NCBI GenBank assembly: GCA_946480845.1
Contig: CAMLLJ010000071.1
Coordinates: forward strand, 1-12,141
Source of the DNA: an uncultured Gemmatimonadota bacterium
GTDB taxonomy: Bacteria; Gemmatimonadota; Gemmatimonadetes; Gemmatimonadales; GWC2-71-9
DNA length: 12,141 nt
Reading direction: 5' to 3'
Made by a program: the position numbers and the translations under genes. Positions 5,858-12,141 of the stretch are shown piece by piece. A model generated the notes under the pieces. That model searched no databases. It was not told the DNA's origin and saw nothing but the letters and a program-made list of their open reading frames with translations. The stretch's first letter is position 1, and each line of letters begins with the position of its first letter.

Positions 5858-7387
5858 GTGCCGCGCGCCCTGGTCTCGGTAAGCGACAAGCGCGGGATCG
5901 TGCAGTTCGCCCAGGGCCTCGCCTCGCTGGGCTGGGAAATCGTCTCGACGGGCGGAACGGCCGCGGCACTTCGCGCCGGCGGCGTCGCGGTCACCACGGT
6001 GGATGAGGTTACCGGCTTCCCCGAGATCCTCGACGGCCGGGTCAAGACGCTCCACCCCAAGGTCCACGCCGGCCTGCTGGCTCGGCGCGACCTTCCCGAG
6101 CACGCTGCAGCCCTCCGCGAGCACGCCATCCTGCCATTCGACCTCGTGGCGGTGAACCTCTATCCCTTCCAGGCCACCATCGCGCGCCAGGGCGTCACCT
6201 TCGACGACGCGATCGAGAACATCGACATCGGCGGGCCGTCGATGCTGCGCTCCGCGGCCAAGAACCACGCCTGGGTGCTGCCCGTGGTGGACCCGACCGA
6301 CTATCGCACGGTGCTCGAGGTTCTGCGGAAGGGCGACGTGCCGGCCGGGCTCCGCCGCGAGCTGGCGGCCAAGGTCTTTGCCCACACGGCCGACTACGAC
6401 GCTGCGATCGCCCACTACCTGACCCCGGCCGAAGAGGGGCTGCCCACGCGCATCGGCGTCGCCATGGAGCGGATGCAGGCGCTGCGCTACGGCGAGAACC
6501 CCGGCCAGCGCGCGGCGCTCTACGTGACCGAGGAGCCGCGCGGCATGCGCGACCTCGCCCAGCGCCAGGGGAAGGAGCTGTCCTTCAACAACCTCCTCGA
6601 CCTCGACGCCGCGATGGCCACGGTGGCCTGCTGGGCGGCGCGTCCCGCCTGCGCGGTCATCAAGCACACCACGCCCTGCGGCATCGCCGTCGGCGGCTCG
6701 GCCGCGGAGGCGTTCGCGCGCGCGCGGGCCACCGATCCGGTCTCCGCCTTCGGCTCGGTGATCGCGTTCAACACCGTGGTGGACGAGGCGACCGCGCGGG
6801 CGATGGCGGACCTCTTCGTCGAGGTGGTCGTCGCGCCGTCGTTCCATGAGGAGGCGCTCGGCGTCTTCGCCACGCGGAAGAACCTCAGGGTGGTCGAGCT
6901 GCCGATCTCGCGTCCGGTGGGCGCGCTCGACTACAAGCGCGTGCGCGGCGGCTTCCTGGTGCAGGACACCTTCGTGTTCAGTGCATCGGAGGACGGCTGG
7001 AGCGTCGCCACCGAGCGCGCCCCGTCCGACGCCGAGTGGAGCGACCTGCGCTTCGCCTGGGCCGCGGTGGCGTCGGTCAAGTCGAACGCCATCCTCCTCG
7101 CGCGGAACGAGCAGGCGATCGGCATCGGCGCCGGCCAGATGAGCCGCGTGGACGCCGCCCACATGGCGGTGTACAAGGCGCGCCAGCAGGGGCACGATCC
7201 GGCGGGCTCGGTGCTCGCCTCCGACGGCTTCTTCCCCTTTGCCGACGGCGTGGAGCAGGCCGCCGAGGCGGGCGTGACGGCGATCGTGCAGCCGGGCGGC
7301 TCGGTGCGGGACGCCGAGGTGATCGCCGCCGCCGACCGGCACGGCATCGCGATGGTGATGACCGGCCGCCGCCAGTTCAGGCACTGA
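5858..7387 (+). CDS. purH: Bifunctional AICAR formyltransferase / IMP cyclohydrolase
   Basis: This 509-residue protein is full length for PurH, which carries out the last two steps to IMP: formylation of AICAR and ring closure of FAICAR. The GTG start at 5858 is chosen because AAAGGA lies 5 bases upstream and PRALVSVSDKRG matches the family N-terminus. The MGS-like cyclohydrolase domain (about 1-195) shows STGGTA (30-35), KTLHPKVHAGLL from K63, NLYPF and IDIGGPSMLRSAAKN. The transformylase domain shows RYGENPGQ from R210, KHTTPCG with the K269-H270 pair expected at the active site, DPVSAFGSVIAFN, and KSNAI. The commoner form of the KHTTPCG motif is KHxNPCG, so the Thr is a mild variation. It follows purN closely and precedes the DUF2723 gene by 19 bases. 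Confidence 0.96.
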   Translation: MPRALVSVSDKRGIVQFAQGLASLGWEIVSTGGTAAALRAGGVAVTTVDEVTGFPEILDGRVKTLHPKVHAGLLARRDLPEHAAALREHAILPFDLVAVNLYPFQATIARQGVTFDDAIENIDIGGPSMLRSAAKNHAWVLPVVDPTDYRTVLEVLRKGDVPAGLRRELAAKVFAHTADYDAAIAHYLTPAEEGLPTRIGVAMERMQALRYGENPGQRAALYVTEEPRGMRDLAQRQGKELSFNNLLDLDAAMATVACWAARPACAVIKHTTPCGIAVGGSAAEAFARARATDPVSAFGSVIAFNTVVDEATARAMADLFVEVVVAPSFHEEALGVFATRKNLRVVELPISRPVGALDYKRVRGGFLVQDTFVFSASEDGWSVATERAPSDAEWSDLRFAWAAVASVKSNAILLARNEQAIGIGAGQMSRVDAAHMAVYKARQQGHDPAGSVLASDGFFPFADGVEQAAEAGVTAIVQPGGSVRDAEVIAAADRHGIAMVMTGRRQFRH

Positions 7388-7406
7388 ACCCGGACCCGAC
7401 GACTCC

Positions 7407-9578
7407 ATGACCGTGGACAGACCCGACCGCCCGCCCTACCGCTGGGCCGCCGTGACCGGCGCCGTCGTGTTCGTGATCTATTTCCTGACCCTGTCGCCCA
7501 CGACGGCGTTCTGGGACACCTCGGAGTACATCGCCGCGGCCAAGGTCCTCGGCATCCCCCACCCGCCAGGCAACCCGCTCTTCACCCTGATGGCGCACGT
7601 CTGGGGCCTGCTGCCGCTGGCGAGCTCCTACGCGATGCGCATCAACCTCTTCGCGGCCATCACCAGCGCGGCGTCGGCGGCGCTCTGGTTCCTGGTGGCG
7701 GAGCGCTGGCTGCGCGAGATCGTGCCACTGCGCTGGGCCCGCATCGCCTCGGCGGCCGCGGGCACGCTGGTGGGCGCGCTGAGCTGGACCGTGTGGAACC
7801 AGTCGGTGGTGAACGAGAAGGTGTACACCGTCTCGATGCTCTCGATCGCGCTGATCGCCTGGCTCGCGGTGCGCTGGGCCGACACCGAGGGCGGGCTCCG
7901 GCGCGACCACCTGCTGGTGCTCATCGCGTACCTTCTGGCGCTCACTTCGACAAACCACATGATGGGCGTCCTGGCGATCCCGCTGGTGGGGATCTACGTG
8001 CTGTGGACCGACTGGCGCGCCCTGCTCCGCCCGGCGGTGATCGTGGGCGTCATCAGCGTCGTCATCGTGGGCCTCTCGATCAACTACATCTACCTGCCCA
8101 TCCGCGCCGGCCAGTACCCGCCCATCAACGAGGGCGAGCCGGTGGGCTTCTTCAGCCAGGCGCTCAAGGACGTCCTCAACCGCGTCCAGTACGGCAAGCC
8201 GTCGGTCTTCGAGCGGCAGACGGGGAGCTTCTTCGACCAGCTCGCCAACTACTGGCAGTACTGGCGCTGGCAGTTCGCGCGCGACTGGACCGCGTTTGCG
8301 CCGGTGGCCACGGCCATCTTCACGGTGCTGGGCGTGACCGGGCTCTGGACCCTGATCCGCCGCGACCGCCGGGCCGGCCTGGCGGCGCTCGCGCTGTTCT
8401 TCACGCTCACCGTGATGCTGATCTACTACCTCAACTTCAAGTACGGGTTCTCGATCTATCCCGACCGCACGCTGGAGCGCGAGGTACGCGAGCGCGACTA
8501 CTTCTTCGTCGCCTCGTTCTCCTTCTTCGGCGTGCTGGTGGCGCTCGGCTTCGGCGCGCTGATGAAGAGCATCGTCGAGTCGCTGCGCGACCGCGGCACC
8601 GAACGGGGGCGCTGGGCCGTGGCGAGCTCGGTGCTGGCGCTCGCGCTCGTGCCGCTCCTGGGAAACCGGCTCACCGCGTCCCGCGCCGGCGAGACCCTGG
8701 CGCACGACTTCGCCATCGACATCCTCCAGTCGGTGGAGCCGTACGGCATCCTGATCACGGCGGGCGACAACGACACCTTCCCGCTCTGGTTCGCGCAGGA
8801 GGTCGAAGGGATCCGGCGCGACGTGACGCTGGCCAACCTGTCGCTGATGAACACCCGCTGGCACCTGCGCCAGATCCGGCGCCGCGAGGCGGACACCTTC
8901 CAGCCCGGCGCGTCGGTGGCACTCTGGCGCCCGCGCCCCGACGAGCCGGGGATCGAGCTCTCCGACTCGAGCGCCGAGCGGAGCTCCGCTGCCCGGTGGC
9001 CGAAGCCGGCGGGACCGGTGGTGTCGCTCACCGAGGAGCAGCTGTCGGACTCACTGCTCCTTCCGGACATCGGCGCCGCGCCCAGCCAGCCGCTGCAGTT
9101 CGGCAATGTGGTGATCCGCTTCGGCGCGCAGTACCTGCTGCTCCAGGACCTGATGACCGCGGTGCTCATCCGCGACAACATCGGCAAGCGCCCCATCTAT
9201 TTCGCCTGGAGCGCGGGCGGCTATCCCGACCAGACGCTCGGGCTCAGCCCCTATCTCGTCTCCCAGGGGCTGGTGCGCCGGGTGAGCGACTCGGTGGTCG
9301 TGCCCAACGACTCCATCGTCGCCTCCGCGATGCTGGGCTACGTGGACGTCCCCCGCAGCTCCGAGCTGCTGTGGAACGCCTACCACTGGCAGAGCGCCAC
9401 CGTGCAGCGCCCGCGCGGCTGGGTGGACCCGCCGTCGTCGAGCATCCTCCAGCTCTACGCGATCGTGTACGGCGCGATGACCGAGGTGTACAACTCGCGC
9501 GGGAATGCGGAGCTGGCGGTGCGGTCCGACTCGATCGCGGCCGCGGTGCGCGCCAACATCGGCGGTCCGCAGCCATGA
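7407..9578 (+). CDS. DUF2723 multi-pass membrane protein, TMEM260-like (putative GT-C O-mannosyltransferase)
   Basis: This 723-residue integral membrane protein has an N-terminal half of many hydrophobic segments (first at about 14-30, then several up to about residue 390) and a mostly soluble C-terminal part from about 430. The first loop has the DUF2723 hallmark: FWDTSEYIAAA (D37, E40) followed by GIPHPPGNPLF (H52). An acidic residue pair plus HPPG after TM1 is typical of GT-C glycosyltransferases. The eukaryotic relative TMEM260 is an O-mannosyltransferase; applying that to this protein is inference. The C-terminal part opens with YGILITAGDNDTFPLWFAQEVEGIRRDV, a block I associate with bacterial members. 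The start ATG has no Shine-Dalgarno and sits 19 bases after purH; the stop overlaps the tupA start (ATGA). Substrate unknown; exported lipoproteins are possible targets. Confidence 0.85.
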   Translation: MTVDRPDRPPYRWAAVTGAVVFVIYFLTLSPTTAFWDTSEYIAAAKVLGIPHPPGNPLFTLMAHVWGLLPLASSYAMRINLFAAITSAASAALWFLVAERWLREIVPLRWARIASAAAGTLVGALSWTVWNQSVVNEKVYTVSMLSIALIAWLAVRWADTEGGLRRDHLLVLIAYLLALTSTNHMMGVLAIPLVGIYVLWTDWRALLRPAVIVGVISVVIVGLSINYIYLPIRAGQYPPINEGEPVGFFSQALKDVLNRVQYGKPSVFERQTGSFFDQLANYWQYWRWQFARDWTAFAPVATAIFTVLGVTGLWTLIRRDRRAGLAALALFFTLTVMLIYYLNFKYGFSIYPDRTLEREVRERDYFFVASFSFFGVLVALGFGALMKSIVESLRDRGTERGRWAVASSVLALALVPLLGNRLTASRAGETLAHDFAIDILQSVEPYGILITAGDNDTFPLWFAQEVEGIRRDVTLANLSLMNTRWHLRQIRRREADTFQPGASVALWRPRPDEPGIELSDSSAERSSAARWPKPAGPVVSLTEEQLSDSLLLPDIGAAPSQPLQFGNVVIRFGAQYLLLQDLMTAVLIRDNIGKRPIYFAWSAGGYPDQTLGLSPYLVSQGLVRRVSDSVVVPNDSIVASAMLGYVDVPRSSELLWNAYHWQSATVQRPRGWVDPPSSSILQLYAIVYGAMTEVYNSRGNAELAVRSDSIAAAVRANIGGPQP

Positions 9579-10417
9579 GCCGGCGGAGGGGGCTCACTGG
9601 CCTCCTCGCCGTCGGCATCATCGTCGGGGCGGCCTGTGCGCCGAGTGCGCCCGGGCTGGTGCTCGCCACTACGACCAGCACGCAGGACACCGGCCTCCTC
9701 GATTCGCTGCTGCCCCCGTTCAGCTCCCGCACCGGGATCCAGGTGAAGGTGATCGCCATCGGCACCGGCGCCGCACTGGAAATGGCCCGCCGCGGGGACG
9801 CCGACGTGGTGCTGGTGCACGCGCCCGAGGCTGAGCAGGCACGCGCTGCGCAAGGCGAGATCGTCGGCGGGCGGCGGATCATGCGCAACGAGTTCCTCCT
9901 GCTCGGCCCGCCGGACGACCCGGCTGGCGCGGCCGGTGCCGGCGGGCTGCTCGAGGCGCTCCGGGCCATCGCGCGGACGGGGCCCTTCGTCTCCCGCGGC
10001 GATGGCTCGGGCACCGAGATCCGCGAGCTGGCGCTCTGGCAGGAGGCGGGAGTGGCGCTCGACTCCGTCGTCCGCCGCGAGGAGACCGGCCAGGGCATGG
10101 GCGCCACCCTCCTGCTCGCCGACCAGCGGCGGGCCTACACCCTCTCCGACATCGCAACCTGGCTCGCCTTCCGCGAGCGGCTCAGTCTCGTGCCCGTCTT
10201 CGAGGGCGATGCGCGCCTGCACAACATCTACCACGCGTGGGTGGTGAACCCCGAGCGGCACCCGGGCGTGGACCGGGCCGCGGCGGAATCGTTCGTGGCG
10301 TACCTCGTGTCCCCTGCTGCACAGGATCTGATCGGCCGCTTCGGCGCCGCCCGCTTCGGCCGGCCGCTCTACGTTCCCGACACCGCCGATGCGGGACCTC
10401 GCGACCGGCCTCGCTGA
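9575..10417 (+). CDS. tupA: Tungstate ABC transporter, substrate-binding lipoprotein
   Basis: The product has 280 residues. The ATG at 9575 overlaps the DUF2723 stop (ATGA). An Arg-rich start, a hydrophobic segment and the lipobox-like GAAC at Cys21 indicate an exported lipoprotein. The mature protein opens with LATTTSTQDTGLL (30-42), the oxyanion-binding motif characteristic of TupA, followed by GTGAALEMARRGDADVVLVHAPEAE, also TupA-like. Later segments, SRGDGSGTEIRE and the ending FGRPLYVPD, fit the family. TupA captures tungstate with high affinity and hands it to TupBC; tungsten is then used in pterin-cofactor enzymes. Selectivity for tungstate over molybdate or vanadate cannot be settled by eye. 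The last 29 bases overlap tupB in another frame. Confidence 0.88.
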   Translation: MSRRRGLTGLLAVGIIVGAACAPSAPGLVLATTTSTQDTGLLDSLLPPFSSRTGIQVKVIAIGTGAALEMARRGDADVVLVHAPEAEQARAAQGEIVGGRRIMRNEFLLLGPPDDPAGAAGAGGLLEALRAIARTGPFVSRGDGSGTEIRELALWQEAGVALDSVVRREETGQGMGATLLLADQRRAYTLSDIATWLAFRERLSLVPVFEGDARLHNIYHAWVVNPERHPGVDRAAAESFVAYLVSPAAQDLIGRFGAARFGRPLYVPDTADAGPRDRPR

Positions 10418-11084
10418 AGCGCTCGCGATGCTCTTCCGCGGCGACGCCGAGCTCTACGGCGTCATCGGCCGCACGCTCTTCATCTCCGGCACGGCGACGG
10501 CGCTCGCCATGATCGTGGGCGTGCCGGCGGGCTACGCCCTCGCGCGCGGGCGGTTCCGCGGCCGCACACTGCTGCTGGCCGCGGTGAACACCGGCATGGG
10601 GATGCCGCCGGTGGTGGTGGGGCTCGTCGTCTGGCTGCTGCTCGCGCGGAGCGGGCCGTTCGGCGGGCTCGAGTTGATCTACACGCCGGGCGCGATGGTG
10701 ATCGCGCAGTTTGCCATCGCGACACCGCTGGTCATCGGCTTCACCACGGCATCCATCCAGGCGCTCCCGCCCCGCCTCCCCGACCTCCTCACCTCGCTCG
10801 GCGCGAGCCGGCTGCGCACCCTCCGGCTCATCAGCCGCGAGGCGCGCCTCGGGCTGCTCGCGGCGATCATGGCGGGGTTCGGGGCGGTAGTGTCTGAGGT
10901 CGGCGCGTCCATGGCGGTGGGCGGCAACCTGCGCGGGAGCACGCGCGTGCTGACGACCGCCATCGTGACGGTGACGGGGCGCGGCGAGGTCGCGCAGGCG
11001 GTCGCGTTCGGCCTCATCCTGCTGGGGCTGGCGTTCGCGGTCACCCTCACGCTCACCTGGCTGCAGCAGCGGCGGGATGGGTGA
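10389..11084 (+). CDS. tupB: Tungstate ABC transporter, permease
   Basis: This 231-residue inner-membrane permease has about five hydrophobic segments (roughly 26-50, 60-86, 101-122, 155-177 and 200-225). The cytoplasmic coupling loop is visible at about 136-155 (SLGASRLRTLRLISREARLG), corresponding to the EAA motif of binding-protein-dependent permeases. The stretch GFGAVVSEVGASMAVGGN with TRVLTTAI (about 162-192) is characteristic of TupB. The start at 10389 lies within the 3' end of tupA, a 29-base overlap; a later ATG at 10428 would lose part of the cytoplasmic N-terminus and is possible. It ends at TGA 11082-11084, where an unusual run of tiny stop/start-linked frames leads to tupC. Confidence 0.9.
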   Translation: MRDLATGLAEALAMLFRGDAELYGVIGRTLFISGTATALAMIVGVPAGYALARGRFRGRTLLLAAVNTGMGMPPVVVGLVVWLLLARSGPFGGLELIYTPGAMVIAQFAIATPLVIGFTTASIQALPPRLPDLLTSLGASRLRTLRLISREARLGLLAAIMAGFGAVVSEVGASMAVGGNLRGSTRVLTTAIVTVTGRGEVAQAVAFGLILLGLAFAVTLTLTWLQQRRDG

Positions 11085-11137
11085 GTGCCGCGTCGTGAGC
11101 GGGACGCCATGAGCGAGACTGCATGAGCGGCATCTCG
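11081..11137 (+). repeat. 14-base periodic stop/start relay between tupB and tupC
   Basis: Four 14-base units beginning TGAGYG lie at 11082-11095, 11096-11109, 11110-11123 and 11124-11137. Each TGA is preceded by G or A, so each unit boundary is a GTGA or ATGA overlap. The result is three five-codon frames: GTG 11081 to TGA 11096-11098, GTG 11095 to TGA 11110-11112, and ATG 11109 to TGA 11124-11126, the last overlapping the tupC ATG at 11123. Units 2 and 3 match at 11 of 14 bases; the outer units share mainly the TGAGYG core. This looks like serial short duplication of a stop/start junction, preserving a reinitiation path from tupB to tupC. Confidence 0.7.
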
Positions 11138-12064
11138 ATTCGCGGGCTCCGGTTCGAGCGCGACGGCCGAATGGTGTTGGACCTGCCCGCGCTCAATTTC
11201 CCGGCCGGCTCGACGACAGCGGTGTTCGGGCCGAATGGCTCGGGCAAGTCCACGCTGCTCAGGGTGATCGCGGGGCTCGACCGGCCGTCGGCGGGAACAG
11301 TCACTTTCGGCGCGGGCGAGCGGAGGCGGGGCGACGTGGCCATCGCTTTCCAGGAGGCAGTATTCCTCCGCGGCGACGTGCGCTCCAACCTCGCGCTCGG
11401 CCTCGAGCTGCGGGGCATCGAGCCTGCCGAGCGCGAGCGGCGGATCGAGCGCGTCGCGCGCGAGTGCGGGATCGCCTCGCTGCTCGACCGGCGCGCCACA
11501 CGACTCTCGGCGGGCGAGGCGCAGCGTGTGAACCTGGCGCGGACGCTGGCCCTCGCGGCGCCGGTGATGCTGCTCGACGAGCCGCTGACGGGCGTGGACC
11601 GGATCATGCGGCGGACGCTGCTCGAGGAGCTGCCGCTCCTGCTCCGCACCGTGCCGGCGGCGACCACGACGCTGGTCGTCACCCACGACCGTGAGGAGGC
11701 GTTCCGGCTCGCGGAGCGGCTGGTGGTGCTGATCGGCGGCCGCGTCACCGCCGAGGGCGAGAGCGGCGCCGTGTATCGCGCGCCGCCCGACCGGGCGACG
11801 GCCGAGCTCCTCGGCTATGCCATCCTGGAGTCGGCTTCGGGGAAGCTGCTCGCGGTGCCGCCGGGTGGGCTTCGGCGCGGACCGGGAGCGATCGGCTTCG
11901 AGCTGCAGGTGGCACGAGTGGTGGACATGGGACGCCATCGGCACGCGACCGGATGGATCGGCGGCGCGGCCGCGGAGCTCAGGCTGGAGTGGGACGAGCC
12001 GGTGCCGGCGGAAGGCGCGACGGTGCCCGTGCACGCCGCCGAGTGGGTGGCGGTCGAGGGCTGA
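11123..12064 (+). CDS. tupC: Tungstate ABC transporter, ATP-binding protein
   Basis: This 313-residue cytoplasmic ATPase powers the importer. All nucleotide-binding motifs are present: Walker A GPNGSGKST (36-44), Q-loop Gln77, signature LSAGEAQ (128-134, Ala replacing the usual second Gly), Walker B VMLLDEP (148-154), D-loop GVD and switch His188 in VVTHD. Residues from about 220 form a small C-terminal beta domain resembling TOBE/Mop-like accessory domains of oxyanion importers, where ligand may be sensed; this is inferred from position and composition. The ATG at 11123 is chosen because the family N-terminus starts here; the ATG at 11109 is out of frame and stops after five codons. No strong Shine-Dalgarno is seen. 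The stop lies 23 bases before tRNA-Ser, with no terminator hairpin between. Confidence 0.9.
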   Translation: MSGISIRGLRFERDGRMVLDLPALNFPAGSTTAVFGPNGSGKSTLLRVIAGLDRPSAGTVTFGAGERRRGDVAIAFQEAVFLRGDVRSNLALGLELRGIEPAERERRIERVARECGIASLLDRRATRLSAGEAQRVNLARTLALAAPVMLLDEPLTGVDRIMRRTLLEELPLLLRTVPAATTTLVVTHDREEAFRLAERLVVLIGGRVTAEGESGAVYRAPPDRATAELLGYAILESASGKLLAVPPGGLRRGPGAIGFELQVARVVDMGRHRHATGWIGGAAAELRLEWDEPVPAEGATVPVHAAEWVAVEG

Positions 12065-12071
12065 CGACGCG

Positions 12072-12077
12072 TATCTT
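12072..12077 (+). promoter_or_regulatory. Candidate -10 element TATCTT for tRNA-Ser
   Basis: TATCTT lies 10 bases before the first base of the tRNA and is followed by GCTCCCGCC. It would start transcription about 4 bases upstream of the mature 5' end. No -35 hexamer is recognisable. The resemblance to the element upstream of purN gives slight extra support. Confidence 0.3.
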
Positions 12078-12087
12078 GCTCCCGCCG

Positions 12088-12141
12088 GGCGTGGTGGCCG
12101 AGTGGTTTAAGGCAGCGGTCTTGAAAACCGCCGAACGGGCA
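12088..12141 (+). tRNA. tRNA-Ser, anticodon UGA (3' end cut by window edge)
   Basis: The 5' acceptor strand GGCGTGG (12088-12094) is followed by T8-G9 and the D arm GCCGAGTGGTTTAAGGC, which is typical of tRNA-Ser. The anticodon stem GCGGT (12115-12119) pairs with ACCGC (12127-12131) around loop CTTGAAA, giving anticodon TGA at 12122-12124, which reads UCA Ser codons. The following CGAACGGGCA starts the long variable arm expected of a class II tRNA. The T arm and 3' acceptor strand lie beyond the window. Confidence 0.93.

Noticed and set aside
5495..7408. Long minus-strand open frame opposite purN/purH
   Set aside because: It is His/Arg/Gly-rich and antisense to conserved purine genes, with no domain.
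7793..9574. Long in-frame extension upstream of tupA inside the DUF2723 gene
   Set aside because: Translation of the extension is Arg/Pro/Ala-rich shadow sequence; the TupA signal peptide starts exactly at ATG 9575.
1740..12064. In-frame TGA codons that could encode selenocysteine
   Set aside because: No gene here ends prematurely against its family length with continued homology after the TGA.
12088..12141. Possible tRNA-Sec (selC), given selA in the window
   Set aside because: The anticodon is UGA, not UCA, and the acceptor and D-arm lengths are those of an ordinary tRNA-Ser.

Overview
The window is dense, very GC-rich bacterial DNA with short gaps, many overlapping start and stop codons and few Shine-Dalgarno motifs. 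Several gene families here (a Big_5-type Ig lipoprotein, a DUF2723 membrane protein, a YfaP-like lipoprotein) are common in Gemmatimonadota and related Gram-negative phyla. I would guess Gemmatimonadota, but this rests on style and family content rather than a marker gene. No stretch longer than about 210 bases lacks a gene, and there is no insertion sequence, phage gene or CRISPR array.

Left block (1-3098, + strand): the 3' end of valS (valyl-tRNA synthetase), an Ig-like lipoprotein gene that starts inside the end of valS, and selA (selenocysteine synthase), which starts on the ATGA stop/start overlap of the lipoprotein gene. The three look translationally coupled. Centre (3073-5038, - strand): a DUF1835-type protein of unknown role whose 3' end overlaps the end of selA, then, further upstream on that strand, a secreted YfaP/DUF2135-like lipoprotein. 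A GC-rich hairpin lies just after the lipoprotein stop. A 206-base divergent region (5039-5244) separates this pair from the right block.

Right block (5245-12064, + strand): purN and purH (two steps of de novo purine synthesis), a DUF2723 multi-pass membrane protein related to TMEM260-type O-mannosyltransferases, and a full tungstate ABC importer, tupA-tupB-tupC. Gaps are 10 bases (purN-purH), 19 bases (purH-DUF2723) and 38 bases (tupB-tupC), while DUF2723-tupA and tupA-tupB overlap, so this may be one long transcript. The window ends inside a tRNA-Ser gene with anticodon UGA.

The most unusual structure is the tupB-tupC junction. The gap is filled by three consecutive five-codon reading frames, each joined to the next by a four-base stop/start overlap, in steps of exactly 14 bases, and the last overlaps the tupC start. 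At the level of physiology, selA and a tungstate importer in one 12-kb window suggest a cell that makes a selenocysteine- and tungsten- or molybdenum-containing enzyme such as formate dehydrogenase. No such enzyme is in the window, so that link is inference.
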